NCBI GenBank assembly: GCA_029688905.1
Contig: JARULB010000002.1
Span: forward strand, 248,001-312,000
From: Balneolales bacterium ANBcel1
GTDB taxonomy: Bacteria; Bacteroidota; Rhodothermia; Balneolales; Natronogracilivirgulaceae
Length of the DNA stretch: 64,000 nt
Direction: 5' to 3'
Position 1 is the stretch's first letter, and the number at the start of each line of letters is the position of its first letter. This document shows, in pieces, positions 27,879 through 37,602 of the stretch. The notes beneath the pieces were generated by a model. The model did no database searches. It worked only from the letters and a program-made list of their open reading frames with translations, and was not told the DNA's origin. The position numbers and the translations under genes are program-made.

Positions 27879-27970
27879 ATCTCTGGCTCTAAAAACGATT
27901 AACCGTATATTTCAGGTGTTTTTTTTGTAATTTGAGAAGATACGCAACCTTACCCCGGAAAAAAACCGAC

Positions 27971-28207
27971 ATGCTACAGGTTATTCACGATACGTTCGGT
28001 ACCGTAGGTTCCATCCTGGTGGCCCTGCTTGCCTTCGCCTTGCTCATCTTCTGGATCGCCGCCATCTCCGGCATTCACGAATACCCCTATTCCGACAGGA
28101 AGAAGCTGCTAATTACTGCAGGTTTCATCCTGTTCCCTCCCTATGCTTTAGTCTGGCTGGCCAAAGACATGTACCGCCAGTACTCGATTCTGAAAGGCAA
28201 AGGATAG
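27971..28207 (+). CDS. Small two-helix membrane protein
   Basis: A 78-residue protein with two hydrophobic helices (about 9-33 and 45-62) separated by a polar loop containing HEYPYSDRKK, and a basic tail. The layout is like that of PLDc_N-type small membrane proteins, but the match is weak. ATG 27971 is preferred to the TTG at 27932, which would add a basic N-terminus without a clear ribosome site. It is the only plus-strand gene between der and the helicase gene. Function unknown. Confidence 0.5.
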   Translation: MLQVIHDTFGTVGSILVALLAFALLIFWIAAISGIHEYPYSDRKKLLITAGFILFPPYALVWLAKDMYRQYSILKGKG

Positions 28208-28236
28208 AGTATTCAAGTGGCAGGAGAAGGACTCCG

Positions 28237-30258
28237 TCACACCTCCCCGGACCCGCTCTGTGTCGCATCCGACAGTTGCTTTTGGGGCGGAGCCTCCTCC
28301 AGATACCACGGTTCGAGAACGTTTTCGGGCACATTGGAGAGAAAGCGTGACGGATTGGAAAAGAAATCTCCGTAAGTGCCGTTTTGTGTGACCGGGTAGG
28401 TCACAAACAGCCGTTCCCTGGCACGGGTGCAGGCTACATAGAGCAGCCGGAGCTCTTCATCCAGGGCCGACACGTTTTCAACGGAGTAGCCGGACGGGAT
28501 AATGCCGTCCAGGCATTGGATGATAAATACGGTATCCCATTCAAGCCCTTTGGCTGAATGAATGGTACTCAATGTAAGCGGGAGTTCGTCCCGGCTTTTT
28601 CTTTCGGTGTCCACGGCCGTTGCTTCGATCGGATCGAGGGTCAGTTCCTGCAGCAGTTGCCTGAAAGAGCGGAAGTTGCTGCACAGGTTGCCAAACGCCT
28701 CCAAATCTTTTTGCCGTTTGGGGTAGTCGTCGAATTTCTTTTTGCAGATGGGCATGTAGTACTCGACGACCGCTTCCACCGCTTTTGAAGGTGTGCTTTC
28801 CATGGAACGGATTGCAGCGAGCACACCGCTCAATCGCTCAAGCTGCTCCCTGTAGCCCTTGCTGACGATCTCCGTTTCATGCAGCTCCCGGTTCTTGTTC
28901 ATTTGCAGCCACAAAATCAACTCATCGGCGGTTTTGGGTCCGATGCCCTCCAGCAGGGTCAATATCCGGCTCCATGCAATCTGATCGCCTGGATTAACGA
29001 TGACCCGCAGGTGCCCCAGCACATCCCGGATATGTGCCGCCTCGGCAAATTTCTGTCCGCCGAACTTGCGGAACGGGATATTGTTTTTATTGAGCTCCCA
29101 CTCAAGGTCATAGGAGTCGCGACCGTTTCGGAACAGCACGGCAATTTCATTAAGCGGCACCTCCTGTTCGCGCAGCCGCAGCAGCATCTGGGCCACAAAC
29201 CGTGACTGATCACGCTCGTTGGGAGCCCGTACCAGTCCGGGCAGATCCCCGTCCGTCCTGTCGGTATAAAGATTCTTGCTGTACTTCTCTTTTGTCTTGT
29301 CCAGCAATGCGTTGGATAGATCCAGAATGGGCTTTACCGACCGGTAGTTCTCCTCCAGCTTGATGATTCTGCAGTTGGTGTGCTCCGACGGAAAGGACAG
29401 AATATTCTTGTGGTCGGCCCCGCGAAATGCGTAAATGCTCTGGGCGTCGTCACCGACAGCCATTATGTTGTGGTGGTATGACCCGAACAGCCGTACCAGT
29501 TCCGCCTGCAGCGCGTTGGTATCCTGATACTCATCCACCATGACATGCCGGTTACCGGCCGCCACCTGGTTCCTGACATCCTCTTCCTGGAGCAGCAGAC
29601 GCCGGGTCAACACCAGAAGGTCATCAAAGTCCATCACGCCGTTCTCTTCCTTGAACCGTTTGTAGCGGCCTGATATCTCATCCAGGAGGTCATGATGCTC
29701 CAGAAACTGCGGATATTCATCGGAAAGAACATCATGCAACGTCTGTTTCTTGTTGATAGCGGTGGATATCATCGCCTGGATGGCCTTTTTGCCGGGAAAA
29801 CGCCTGACCCCGGAAGTACGCACGAATGCCGCCCGGATGTGATGGATGGCGTCCATGGCATCGGCCTGATCCAGAAGCGTGAAATTTGCGGGATACCCGA
29901 TGCGTTCCGCATAGCGGTGAAGCAGTTGATTACAGTAAAAATGGAACGTCCCTCCTTTCACCCTGGAACAGCGCTCATCGAGAAGCCCTGATGCCCTTTC
30001 GAGCATTTCGCGCGCGGCACGCCGTGTAAAAGTAAGCAGCAGAATAGATTCGGGCGGTGTACCATCTTCCACCAGACGGGCCACACGATAGACCAGAGTC
30101 CGGGTTTTTCCGGTACCGGCACCGGCAACAACCAGCGCAGCCCCACGGTCGTGCATAACCGCTTCGCATTGCGCCTCATTCAACACCTCGCGGTACGCAA
30201 TGGCATACTGTGTACCCCTGGCTTTTGGATCCTCGTTGTGTAATACGAATTTTTTCAT
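28237..30258 (-). CDS. UvrD/Rep-family superfamily 1A DNA helicase
   Basis: A 3'-5' DNA helicase of about 673 residues. Motifs in order: Walker A GAGTGKTRT near 46-54, motif II DEYQDT near 240, motif III VGDDAQSIYAFRGA near 265-278, motif IV region ENYRS near 303, and motif V/VI TIHSAKGLEWD and VACTRARERL in the last third. It is close to PcrA/UvrD in domain order but short, with a brief C-terminal tail and no RNA polymerase-binding extension. The start is uncertain: ATG 30258, ATG 30282 and TTG 30288 are in frame and none has a good ribosome site. Roles in excision repair or fork restart are family-based. Confidence 0.88.
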   Translation of the reverse strand: MKKFVLHNEDPKARGTQYAIAYREVLNEAQCEAVMHDRGAALVVAGAGTGKTRTLVYRVARLVEDGTPPESILLLTFTRRAAREMLERASGLLDERCSRVKGGTFHFYCNQLLHRYAERIGYPANFTLLDQADAMDAIHHIRAAFVRTSGVRRFPGKKAIQAMISTAINKKQTLHDVLSDEYPQFLEHHDLLDEISGRYKRFKEENGVMDFDDLLVLTRRLLLQEEDVRNQVAAGNRHVMVDEYQDTNALQAELVRLFGSYHHNIMAVGDDAQSIYAFRGADHKNILSFPSEHTNCRIIKLEENYRSVKPILDLSNALLDKTKEKYSKNLYTDRTDGDLPGLVRAPNERDQSRFVAQMLLRLREQEVPLNEIAVLFRNGRDSYDLEWELNKNNIPFRKFGGQKFAEAAHIRDVLGHLRVIVNPGDQIAWSRILTLLEGIGPKTADELILWLQMNKNRELHETEIVSKGYREQLERLSGVLAAIRSMESTPSKAVEAVVEYYMPICKKKFDDYPKRQKDLEAFGNLCSNFRSFRQLLQELTLDPIEATAVDTERKSRDELPLTLSTIHSAKGLEWDTVFIIQCLDGIIPSGYSVENVSALDEELRLLYVACTRARERLFVTYPVTQNGTYGDFFSNPSRFLSNVPENVLEPWYLEEAPPQKQLSDATQSGSGEV

Positions 30259-30410
30259 AGCAGTATGCAGGTCACGAAACATGTGCAATATATGTCATAT
30301 CACAAACAAACACCACAAGCCGATATCAGAAAAAATTGGATAATAAACATTCAAAAAATGAGTCAAATCATTGTATTTTCCTTCAACTACGTTGCTTTTT
30401 GAAATTATTA

Positions 30411-32300
30411 ATGATGCGCGCTCTTTCTCTTTTCCTTTTACTGCTGTTCTCTTCTCTTCTTCTGGTTCATTGTGGATCTGCAGATCCTGACCGTGAAGCC
30501 AATCGTCTGTTTGTGGAAGCATTCACGCTGGTAGAGCGTGCAGGCGAACAGGAGCGTGAGAGTCTGCGGGAGGCCCATCAAAACTACCAGCAGGCGCTGG
30601 CCAATATCGACAGGATCATCGAAGAGTATCCGGAGACCCAGGTGGCGGTCAATGTCACCCAGCAGCAGACCCGCATCGGTGAGATGACGATTGGGGAGCT
30701 GCGGCGCAAGGTCCCGGTTTTTGAAGCCCGTGCCGGTGCGTTGGCCGGTTTTCCAGAGATGTCCCGGTATCTGATCGGCCGAATCGGTGATGAGGTGACC
30801 CGCGCCGAGCGGTTTATCCGATTGGGGCACTGGTACCATGAACACGGTGAGAGTCCGGCCGAAGCACTGGAGCAAGCCGCCCAAATCGCTCACAGGCACT
30901 GGAGCACCGAAGTCTCCGACCCCATTTATAACAAATTGTCTGTTGCGTATGCGCGTTTCGGTGAGTGGCCGGAAGCGCTGGAACTGGCAGATCGCATCCA
31001 GAACAGGCAACTTCTTTTCGATGCCCTTGAAGCGATCATCGGCAGCGGCTATGTAGCGCAGGGACAATATTCCGGTAATGATCCCCTGTTGCGACTCGTG
31101 GAGTTTGCAGGCCCGACCCGCTCGGCGGGACTTCGAGCCGATCTGGTCCGGGAGCTCTTCGGACATGGCCTGGAGGAAGCGGCGCTGGATTTGGCCGATC
31201 TGCCGCTGCCAGATCCCGAAGGTGACGCCCTCGCTCACATAGATGCACTCACAGGCCTGGCTGAAGCCTATGCCTCTAACGGCGCCTTTGAGCCCGCCCG
31301 GCATGTCATTGAGCAGATCAAGCGGCTGGATGAGGACTACGCCGATTTTGCCTTGCGTGATTTAAGTATTGAACTGGCATCGCGGAGGATGATGGAGGAT
31401 GCGATTGCGGTCGTTTCCGGTTTTGACCGTGATTATTTCAGGGAAACCGCCTTGGCAGGGATAGCGGTGGAATTTGCCAGAAACGGTCAGGTTACCGAAG
31501 CCCTGAACATTCTTGATGAGGTTCCGGATCAAACCGGGGAAAAACTTGACGCCTATGTAGAAATCGCCTGGCTGCTCACCGACTTCATGGACCATGAGCG
31601 TTCCGACTCGCTGCTGCAGATCGTCCGGCCTCTTATGGAGGATGGAACCTCTCCCCTTCAGAAAATTGAGCTGAAACTCAGGATCACCGACATATATGTG
31701 ATGAGAAATACGCGACCGGAAGCGGCGGAAACACTCCTCCAGACCGGTGAGATATTATCCGATATCACCAGTACCGGTCACCGGAACCGGTTCCTGCACA
31801 GAATCGCGCATAAATGGCTGAATCTCGGCCGACCCGACCGCATCCTGGATATGGCGGCACAATTTGACATGGAGCATGAGCACTTTGACCGGTTGTTCAC
31901 CGAGTTGCTTGAGGCTGCGGTCGATGCCGGCTATAACGACCTTGCGCTTCGGCTGGCCGGTATGTCAAACAGGCAGCACTACTATACTTATCGCCTGACC
32001 GATATCCATATCCGGCAGAACCAGTTTGAACGCGCCGCCAGGATTGCCTACGATATTCGCAACTACTACTGGCGAGTGCTGGCTCTGGCAGAAGCCTCAC
32101 AGGGTTTTGCCGGTAGCGGCGACGAGTTGCTGGCTGCAAAAGCCGCTGCGGATACGTTGCAATTCCTCAGCCGCATCCGGTTGGCCGAGGAGAGCGAAGA
32201 GGCCTTGGAGTATGCCTCATCCAGAATGGCCTCGGCAGGTATCACAATGAATAATGAGCTTCAATCGTTGGCAGAGAGCCTTATCGGCAACCTGCAATAG
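30411..32300 (+). CDS. Helical-repeat lipoprotein, unknown function
   Basis: A 629-residue predicted lipoprotein: the hydrophobic signal ends in LLLVHC with the Cys at about 21. The remainder is almost wholly alpha-helical and shows degenerate repeats of about 35 residues with the pattern of small residues seen in TPR/SEL1-type solenoids (for example ALAGIAVEFARNGQVTEALN and AYVEIAWLLTDF). I cannot name a family. The two adjacent ATG codons at 30411 and 30414 are preferred to a TTG at 30336 because only they give a clean signal peptide. The next gene, 35 bases downstream, is a trypsin-fold lipoprotein, and the two are probably co-transcribed. Confidence 0.7.
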   Translation: MMRALSLFLLLLFSSLLLVHCGSADPDREANRLFVEAFTLVERAGEQERESLREAHQNYQQALANIDRIIEEYPETQVAVNVTQQQTRIGEMTIGELRRKVPVFEARAGALAGFPEMSRYLIGRIGDEVTRAERFIRLGHWYHEHGESPAEALEQAAQIAHRHWSTEVSDPIYNKLSVAYARFGEWPEALELADRIQNRQLLFDALEAIIGSGYVAQGQYSGNDPLLRLVEFAGPTRSAGLRADLVRELFGHGLEEAALDLADLPLPDPEGDALAHIDALTGLAEAYASNGAFEPARHVIEQIKRLDEDYADFALRDLSIELASRRMMEDAIAVVSGFDRDYFRETALAGIAVEFARNGQVTEALNILDEVPDQTGEKLDAYVEIAWLLTDFMDHERSDSLLQIVRPLMEDGTSPLQKIELKLRITDIYVMRNTRPEAAETLLQTGEILSDITSTGHRNRFLHRIAHKWLNLGRPDRILDMAAQFDMEHEHFDRLFTELLEAAVDAGYNDLALRLAGMSNRQHYYTYRLTDIHIRQNQFERAARIAYDIRNYYWRVLALAEASQGFAGSGDELLAAKAAADTLQFLSRIRLAEESEEALEYASSRMASAGITMNNELQSLAESLIGNLQ

Positions 32301-32335
32301 CTGGTTGCCTCACCCTTTACCTCCGCACCGGCGTC

Positions 32336-33388
32336 ATGAAAAGAATATGCAGCTACCTTAAGGTGCTTCTCCTGCTGGTTCCCGGTTTTGTTCTGTCCAG
32401 CTGTACCCGTACCGTCGAATACGTTTTCCATCAGCCCCCTTCAGAAGAGACGTACCTGACCGGCTATCCATTCGGGAACACGGGACCGTATCTGGAGAAA
32501 ATGATGCAATCGGTCAAAAGGGTAACCAGTACCGCCTACTACACCACCTATCTCTTTGATCCGGCGGATCAACTCACTCCCGCCAGTTTAACGGATCCCG
32601 ACTCTCCGGAGGTTTTATCCTACTCCCGGTATTCTTCAAACCAAACTTCTGCCGGCACCGCTGTTGTCATATACAGCTCTGCACAGAGGGTCGGCCTGCT
32701 CACCGCCAACCATGTTATATCCAAACCCGATACGGTTTATCAATTTGCCGATGCCGATGCCGATGCCGAAATTCTGGAGAGTGTCACAATCAGGCAACGA
32801 CAGGTCAACTGGCTGATCGATACTGCGTTTCTCGGCTCATTCGAGGTCCTGGCAGCCGACGAAAGCGCCGACCTTGCCATTATCGGAGCCCGTATCGATC
32901 AGGTTGCTATCGACGGATCCGTGCGTTCGCAATTTCCGGTATTTCCGTACCCATTTGGTGAGCCTCAAGAATTGACACCCGGTGCATTTACCTATGCCTT
33001 TGGATACCCGCGCGGTTACCCCATGGTAACCACCGGAGTCGTCAGTAACCCCAACCGGGGTGAATACCATGCGTTTATAACTGACGCCCTGTTCAATCCG
33101 GGATTCAGTGGCGGAGCCGTAGTAGCCATAAGGGATAATGTCCCGGACTTTGAGTGGGTGGGCATGGCGCGTTCCGCTTCGGCGAGCAGTGAGTGGCTTA
33201 TTGTTCCTGACGAAGACATAGCCATGCAACAGATTCCACACCATCCCTACAGAGATGATATCTATGTAAGGGAAAGATCACGCATCGACTACGGCATCAC
33301 ACATATCGTCCCTGCTACACGAATTAAACGATTCCTGCTTGAATATGAAGAGCTGTTGGCAGGAAAGCGGTATCGAATCCGTTTATAA
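32336..33388 (+). CDS. Trypsin-fold serine protease lipoprotein
   Basis: A 350-residue protein with a lipoprotein signal (FVLSSC, Cys23) and a trypsin-like peptidase domain at about 100-285. The catalytic triad fits His126 (TANHVIS), Asp179 (SADLAI) and Ser258 (NPGFSGGA). It is not DegP-like at the C-terminus: no PDZ domain follows. A short acidic microrepeat, encoded by three GATGCC units near 32749, lies in a surface loop. It starts 35 bases after the helical-repeat lipoprotein, which suggests a shared envelope task. Substrate unknown. Confidence 0.75.
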   Translation: MKRICSYLKVLLLLVPGFVLSSCTRTVEYVFHQPPSEETYLTGYPFGNTGPYLEKMMQSVKRVTSTAYYTTYLFDPADQLTPASLTDPDSPEVLSYSRYSSNQTSAGTAVVIYSSAQRVGLLTANHVISKPDTVYQFADADADAEILESVTIRQRQVNWLIDTAFLGSFEVLAADESADLAIIGARIDQVAIDGSVRSQFPVFPYPFGEPQELTPGAFTYAFGYPRGYPMVTTGVVSNPNRGEYHAFITDALFNPGFSGGAVVAIRDNVPDFEWVGMARSASASSEWLIVPDEDIAMQQIPHHPYRDDIYVRERSRIDYGITHIVPATRIKRFLLEYEELLAGKRYRIRL

Positions 33389-33437
33389 GCATATATCGAC
33401 TGAACAGTTTGGAAGCAGATAAACCGAACTGGTATCC

Positions 33438-33797
33438 TTATCTGCTCTCCGGGGTGACAGCCTCGTTGAATTTTTTCAAATCGAAGGGTTTGCTCAGGAT
33501 CGCCAGCGGCCGTAACGGCTCTGTCCTTTCCCGGACATGTTCAAGAGCACTCCCCGTGACGAAAACCAGTTCCGGTCTGTGCTCAATGTCGATGCCGCTC
33601 ACTGCATCAATGCCATCCAGATCGCCGTTCAGTTCCACATCAACAAGAATCAGATCGGGGCGATACTTTTCGACGTTTTTTGCCAGGTCCTCTCCCCTGT
33701 CAAGACTGGCGACAACCTCGTATCCCGATTTTTGGAGCTCCTTACCCATGAACAATCTGATAATGAAATCATCTTCAATGATAATTGCAGATTTCAT
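33438..33797 (-). CDS. Single-domain response regulator (receiver)
   Basis: A 119-residue CheY-like receiver with no output domain. The acidic pocket Glu8/Asp9/Asp10, phosphoacceptor Asp53 (LILVDVEL), Thr81 (FVTGS) and Lys103 (LSKPFD) are all present, so phosphorylation should work. No histidine kinase is in the window. It converges on the trypsin-fold protease gene across 49 bases and follows mutL on the same strand, separated from it by 109 bases. Standalone receivers act by protein contact or as phosphate shuttles (family knowledge). Confidence 0.85.
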   Translation of the reverse strand: MKSAIIIEDDFIIRLFMGKELQKSGYEVVASLDRGEDLAKNVEKYRPDLILVDVELNGDLDGIDAVSGIDIEHRPELVFVTGSALEHVRERTEPLRPLAILSKPFDLKKFNEAVTPESR

Positions 33798-33906
33798 AAT
33801 GCTGGAGCAAATTGGAAATAATTGAAGGAATGGATTTTGTGATCTAAACAGCTAATATGATTTATTTTTCGCAGGGAGTCAAGCCGCTGAAACAGCGAAA
33901 CCGCCA

Positions 33907-35796
33907 TCAACGGAACATGGCCCTGATTTCATGTATCGAAAGCGATTTAATGGTGGGCCTGCCAAGTGGGTCCTGAAACGGATCATCACACGCAAACAAT
34001 TGATCCACTAGAGATTCCATTTCTTCAGCGGATAGTCTTTTTACTCTTGGAATAGCCGCTCTGTTGGCCAGGGCCAGGGCCACCCGTTCTTTCTCTCCCA
34101 GCGACAGGTTGCCGCTCATCTGCTTGTACTGTTCCAGCACAGACTCAAGAACATGCTGCTCGTTGTCAAGCCGGATATCTGAAGGCACGCCCAGTATCAT
34201 GGCCGAGTTGCCGCTGAGCATCTGCACGTTGAAACCCATGCGGGTGATAACGGGATGCAGCTCCTTCAACAGGCTGAAATCGGAAGCCGAGAAATTCACT
34301 GTAAGGGGGAAGAGCAGTTGCTGTGTGCTTGGCAGACCGCTTTCCGCCTCGCTCAATACCTTTTCGTAGACGATGCGCTTGTGGGCGGCATGCTGATCCA
34401 TGATGAACATGCCGTTCCTTGTCTGCGACAGTATGAACTGGTTGTGAAGCTGCCAGAACCCGGTTTTAAATCCATGACCCGGTTGCGTATCCGGCGGCTC
34501 ACCCTTTTCGGCACCCCGGAACGGCATACCTTGCTCCGGACGATCATGTGTGCGTTCGCGGTCCCCATGCCGGCCGTAGAGTGCATCCGCCGCGTTGCCG
34601 GGCATAGGCTTCCGTCGATATCCGAAATCCCGAAACACGGATCCGGGACCGGTGCCGCCTCCTGCCTCGTCCTCCCTGTCTATGGATCTGTTTTCCGGCC
34701 CGCTCCCCCCTGTTTCCCGGAAGCCCTGCTCCAGCCGTGCCGCGGGTGAAATCACCGGAGTTTCATCAGGATTCCAGACAGGCACTCTCATATGATCATT
34801 CAGAGCCTTTTTAATCACCGAACGGGTGAATGTAGAGATCATCCGTTCATCTTCAAACTTGATCTCCTGTTTGGTGGGGTGCACATTCACATCCACCATC
34901 TCGGGATCGACCTCAAAAAACAGGGCATAAAAAGGATACTGGTTCTCCTGGATCCAGTCCTTGTATATCTCCTGAATGATATAGTTGAGGTGCCGGTGCA
35001 TGAATGGCCGGTTGTTGATAAACAGAAACTGTTCCCCACGCGATTTTTTTGCCAGTTGCGGGTCAGATATCAGTCCGTGGATACGCACCAGGCTGGTGGA
35101 TTCCTCCACGGGAATCAGGCTGGCCCTATAGGCTTTTCCGAACAGTTCGGCTATGCGGCTTTCGCGGTCACGGGTATGCAGGCGATAAATAATCTCTCCG
35201 TCTGCTTCCAGGTCAAACATGATTTCCGGATGGGCGATGGCCGCCTGGTGAACAACCAGCAGAATGTGTCGGAATTCGGTGGCGTCGGTCTTCAAAAAGG
35301 CACGGCGGGCCGGTACATTATAGAACAGGTTTCTCACGGTGACGGTGGTTCCGTCTTCAGCGGCGGCCGGATCGAGGCGAATCTCCTCTCCTCCACGCAC
35401 TTCGTATTCGAAGCCGTTGGGATCTTCCACCCTTTTAGTGGCCACTGTAACCTGGGAAACCGAGGCGATGGAGGCCATGGCCTCACCACGGAACCCCAGC
35501 GTCCGGATGTCCATGAGGTCCTCAACCCGCATCAGCTTGGAAGTGGCATGTCGCTTGAAACAGAGTCGCAGGTCTTCATGAGCCATGCCGCAGCCGTTAT
35601 CCCTGACCTGGATAAGCGTTCTTCCGGCATTTTGCAGTACAATGGCAATCTGATCGGCCCCGGAGTCGATGGCGTTGTCCAAAAGCTCCTTAACGACCGA
35701 CGCCGGCCGCTGAACTACCTCTCCTGCCGCAATTTTGTTGGATACTTCCGGTGGTAATACTTTAATCAGGGAGTCGGTGTCGCCTGCTTGTGACAA
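33907..35796 (-). CDS. mutL: DNA mismatch repair protein MutL
   Basis: MutL links MutS mismatch detection to strand incision and excision. The 629-residue protein has the GHKL ATPase domain (about 10-210) with KELLDNAID (Glu37, Asn41), DNGCGM and GFRGEA, the transducer domain to about 335, a long polar linker (340-445) and the C-terminal dimerisation domain. The endonuclease motifs of MutL without MutH are altered: DQHAAHK at 467-473 has Lys where the motif has Glu, ANR (577-579) replaces A-C-R, and DPLGRP (609-614) replaces CPHGRP. The ATPase part looks fully functional. A small membrane-protein gene lies 43 bases upstream. Confidence 0.95.
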   Translation of the reverse strand: MSQAGDTDSLIKVLPPEVSNKIAAGEVVQRPASVVKELLDNAIDSGADQIAIVLQNAGRTLIQVRDNGCGMAHEDLRLCFKRHATSKLMRVEDLMDIRTLGFRGEAMASIASVSQVTVATKRVEDPNGFEYEVRGGEEIRLDPAAAEDGTTVTVRNLFYNVPARRAFLKTDATEFRHILLVVHQAAIAHPEIMFDLEADGEIIYRLHTRDRESRIAELFGKAYRASLIPVEESTSLVRIHGLISDPQLAKKSRGEQFLFINNRPFMHRHLNYIIQEIYKDWIQENQYPFYALFFEVDPEMVDVNVHPTKQEIKFEDERMISTFTRSVIKKALNDHMRVPVWNPDETPVISPAARLEQGFRETGGSGPENRSIDREDEAGGGTGPGSVFRDFGYRRKPMPGNAADALYGRHGDRERTHDRPEQGMPFRGAEKGEPPDTQPGHGFKTGFWQLHNQFILSQTRNGMFIMDQHAAHKRIVYEKVLSEAESGLPSTQQLLFPLTVNFSASDFSLLKELHPVITRMGFNVQMLSGNSAMILGVPSDIRLDNEQHVLESVLEQYKQMSGNLSLGEKERVALALANRAAIPRVKRLSAEEMESLVDQLFACDDPFQDPLGRPTIKSLSIHEIRAMFR

Positions 35797-35839
35797 AATA
35801 GTTATTCGCTTCTGTGTGGTTGGGGATATCGTATTTTCG

Positions 35840-36025
35840 TCAGCTGATGATCCAGAGAATCAGAAAGAGCAGCGCGGCATAGAGCAGAATCGATCCGGCT
35901 GTTCCCCTTCTTGTGAGCCTCCGGAATTTGATTCTGTCGGTACGGCCCGGCTTGGGCTTGTAGTACCGGTACTGATATTCGAATCTTTTGTGCCTGGGCC
36001 TTTTGCCCATCAGGGGTGATAACAT
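35840..36025 (-). CDS. Small basic single-helix membrane protein
   Basis: A 61-residue protein with a basic, aromatic N-terminal half (RFEYQYRYYKPK near 14-25) and one C-terminal hydrophobic helix (about 44-60). Small proteins of this shape next to mutL are known in Bacteroidota genomes, where they are often left unnamed; this is from memory and not checked. A second ATG at 36010 would give 56 residues. It lies 43 bases upstream of mutL on the same strand. The positive half should stay in the cytoplasm. Confidence 0.6.
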   Translation of the reverse strand: MLSPLMGKRPRHKRFEYQYRYYKPKPGRTDRIKFRRLTRRGTAGSILLYAALLFLILWIIS

Positions 36026-36301
36026 GAGCCTGGGGGATCAGAAGTACGGTTTTACGTCGATGTCATGCATGGCTTTTTCCAGCCCGGTGTTCCGGCCATA
36101 TAAACGGATGAGCACATGGAAATATTCCCTGACCGGTGCAGCCCGGATCCGCCATCGAACAATAAGCTAATATAGCAATATTGAATTCCAACAGGAATAC
36201 CCGTGCCGGCCATTTATGAGTCATCTCCGGTTATCTCTTGTTCAATTCTTTTTTTATCTTTGTGAGCCCAGACAAACTCAACATGAAATCACATAAGTAC
36301 T
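36026..36301. promoter_or_regulatory. Divergent promoter region before icd
   Basis: About 276 bases between the divergent small gene and isocitrate dehydrogenase hold no gene. The only promoter-like sign I find is TATCTTTG at 36255-36262, matching the Bacteroidota -7 element TAnnTTTG, 39 bases before the icd ATG. A matching TTTG element 19-21 bases upstream is missing, and no sigma70 -35 hexamer fits either, so the assignment is weak. Confidence 0.3.
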
Positions 36302-37552
36302 ATGAAATACAAAAAAGTGGAAGTGCCGTCCGAGGGAAAAACCATTCAGGTTCAGGAGGATGGTACACTGGAGGTACCCAGCCATCCGGTTATCCCCTAT
36401 ATCGAAGGGGACGGAATCGGCGTCGATATCAGCCCGGTTATGATCAAGGTGGTTGACGCAGCCGTAGAGAAAGCCTATGGCGGTTCCAAAAAGATTTCCT
36501 GGATGGAGATTTTCGCCGGAGAAAAATCGGTCAACGAATATGGTGATAATACCTGGCTGCCGGAAGAAACCCTGGAAGCCATCAAGGAATTTCGTGTTGC
36601 CATCAAGGGGCCCCTTACCACTCCCGTAGGTGAAGGCATCCGCAGCCTCAATGTCGCCCTGCGGCAGCTGCTTGACCTCTACGCCTGTGTGCGCCCGGTT
36701 CGGTACTACAAGGGCACGCCAAGCCCGGTAAAGAAACCGGAACTCACCGACATGGTTATTTTCAGGGAAAACACCGAGGATATTTACGCCGGTATCGAGT
36801 ATCAGAACGGGACCCCGGAAGCCGACAAGGTCAAACGTTTTATTATTGATGAGATGAAGGAGACCAATATTCGTTTTCCGGACTCCGCATCGATCGGCAT
36901 CAAACCCATCTCCAGGGAAGGCACCCGAAGGCTGGTTCGCTCCGCGATTGAATACGCCATCGAGCACGGCAGGAAGAACGTGACGCTTGTCCATAAAGGC
37001 AACATCATGAAGTTTACCGAGGGGAGCTTCAAGAATTGGGGATATGAGCTTGCCAAAGAGGAGTTTAACGCCAAAGAGATCGACGGCGGACCCTGGTGCG
37101 AACTGCCCAACGGTATTGTCATCAAGGATGTCATTGCCGACGCTTTTCTGCAGCAAATCCTCACACGGCCGGCCGAGTATGACGTCATCGCCACCATGAA
37201 CCTGAATGGCGACTATATCTCTGATGCACTTGCGGCCTGTGTGGGTGGAATCGGTATCGCCCCTGGCGCCAATATCAACTACCAGACCGGTTTCGCGCTG
37301 TTTGAAGCGACACACGGCACCGCTCCCAAATATGCCGGCCAGGACAAGGTCAACCCCGGTTCCCTCATCTTGTCGGCCGTAATGATGCTTGACCATCTGG
37401 GATGGAGCGAAGCGGCCCGCCTGATCGAAAAAGGACTGGAAACATCCATCAGCAACAAGGAAGTCACCTACGACTTTGAACGCCTCATGGAAGGTGCCAC
37501 GCTGCTGAAATGCTCCGAGTTCGGTGACAGGATCATCGCCTACATGGACTGA
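36302..37552 (+). CDS. icd: Isocitrate dehydrogenase, NADP-dependent
   Basis: It oxidises isocitrate to 2-oxoglutarate in the TCA cycle. The 416-residue protein matches the bacterial homodimeric type (E. coli Icd has 416 residues). Visible are the substrate-binding loop SLNVALRQ near 117-124 with the regulatory-type serine, the [15 protein letters not shown] block near 154-168, the [13 protein letters not shown] block near 229-241 and the coenzyme-binding [10 protein letters not shown] near 338-347, whose Lys and following Tyr fit NADP preference. It stands alone between a divergent gene and a strong terminator. Confidence 0.95.
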   Translation: MKYKKVEVPSEGKTIQVQEDGTLEVPSHPVIPYIEGDGIGVDISPVMIKVVDAAVEKAYGGSKKISWMEIFAGEKSVNEYGDNTWLPEETLEAIKEFRVAIKGPLTTPVGEGIRSLNVALRQLLDLYACVRPVRYYKGTPSPVKKPELTDMVIFRENTEDIYAGIEYQNGTPEADKVKRFIIDEMKETNIRFPDSASIGIKPISREGTRRLVRSAIEYAIEHGRKNVTLVHKGNIMKFTEGSFKNWGYELAKEEFNAKEIDGGPWCELPNGIVIKDVIADAFLQQILTRPAEYDVIATMNLNGDYISDALAACVGGIGIAPGANINYQTGFALFEATHGTAPKYAGQDKVNPGSLILSAVMMLDHLGWSEAARLIEKGLETSISNKEVTYDFERLMEGATLLKCSEFGDRIIAYMD

Positions 37553-37602
37553 TGCATGGCGCCAGTCACTGTATCTATTTGGCTTCCGATTAGATGACTT
37601 CG

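Noticed and set aside
32749-32770. Three GATGCC units as a tandem repeat
   Set aside because: It is a short Asp-Ala run in a coding sequence and has no sign of instability or regulation.
36278-37396. Long open frame antisense to icd (372 codons), and similar ones antisense to htrA (38750-39895) and mutL (34792-35757)
   Set aside because: They mirror well-identified genes, have no ribosome site or family motif and carry the His/Gly/Arg-rich composition of shadow frames.
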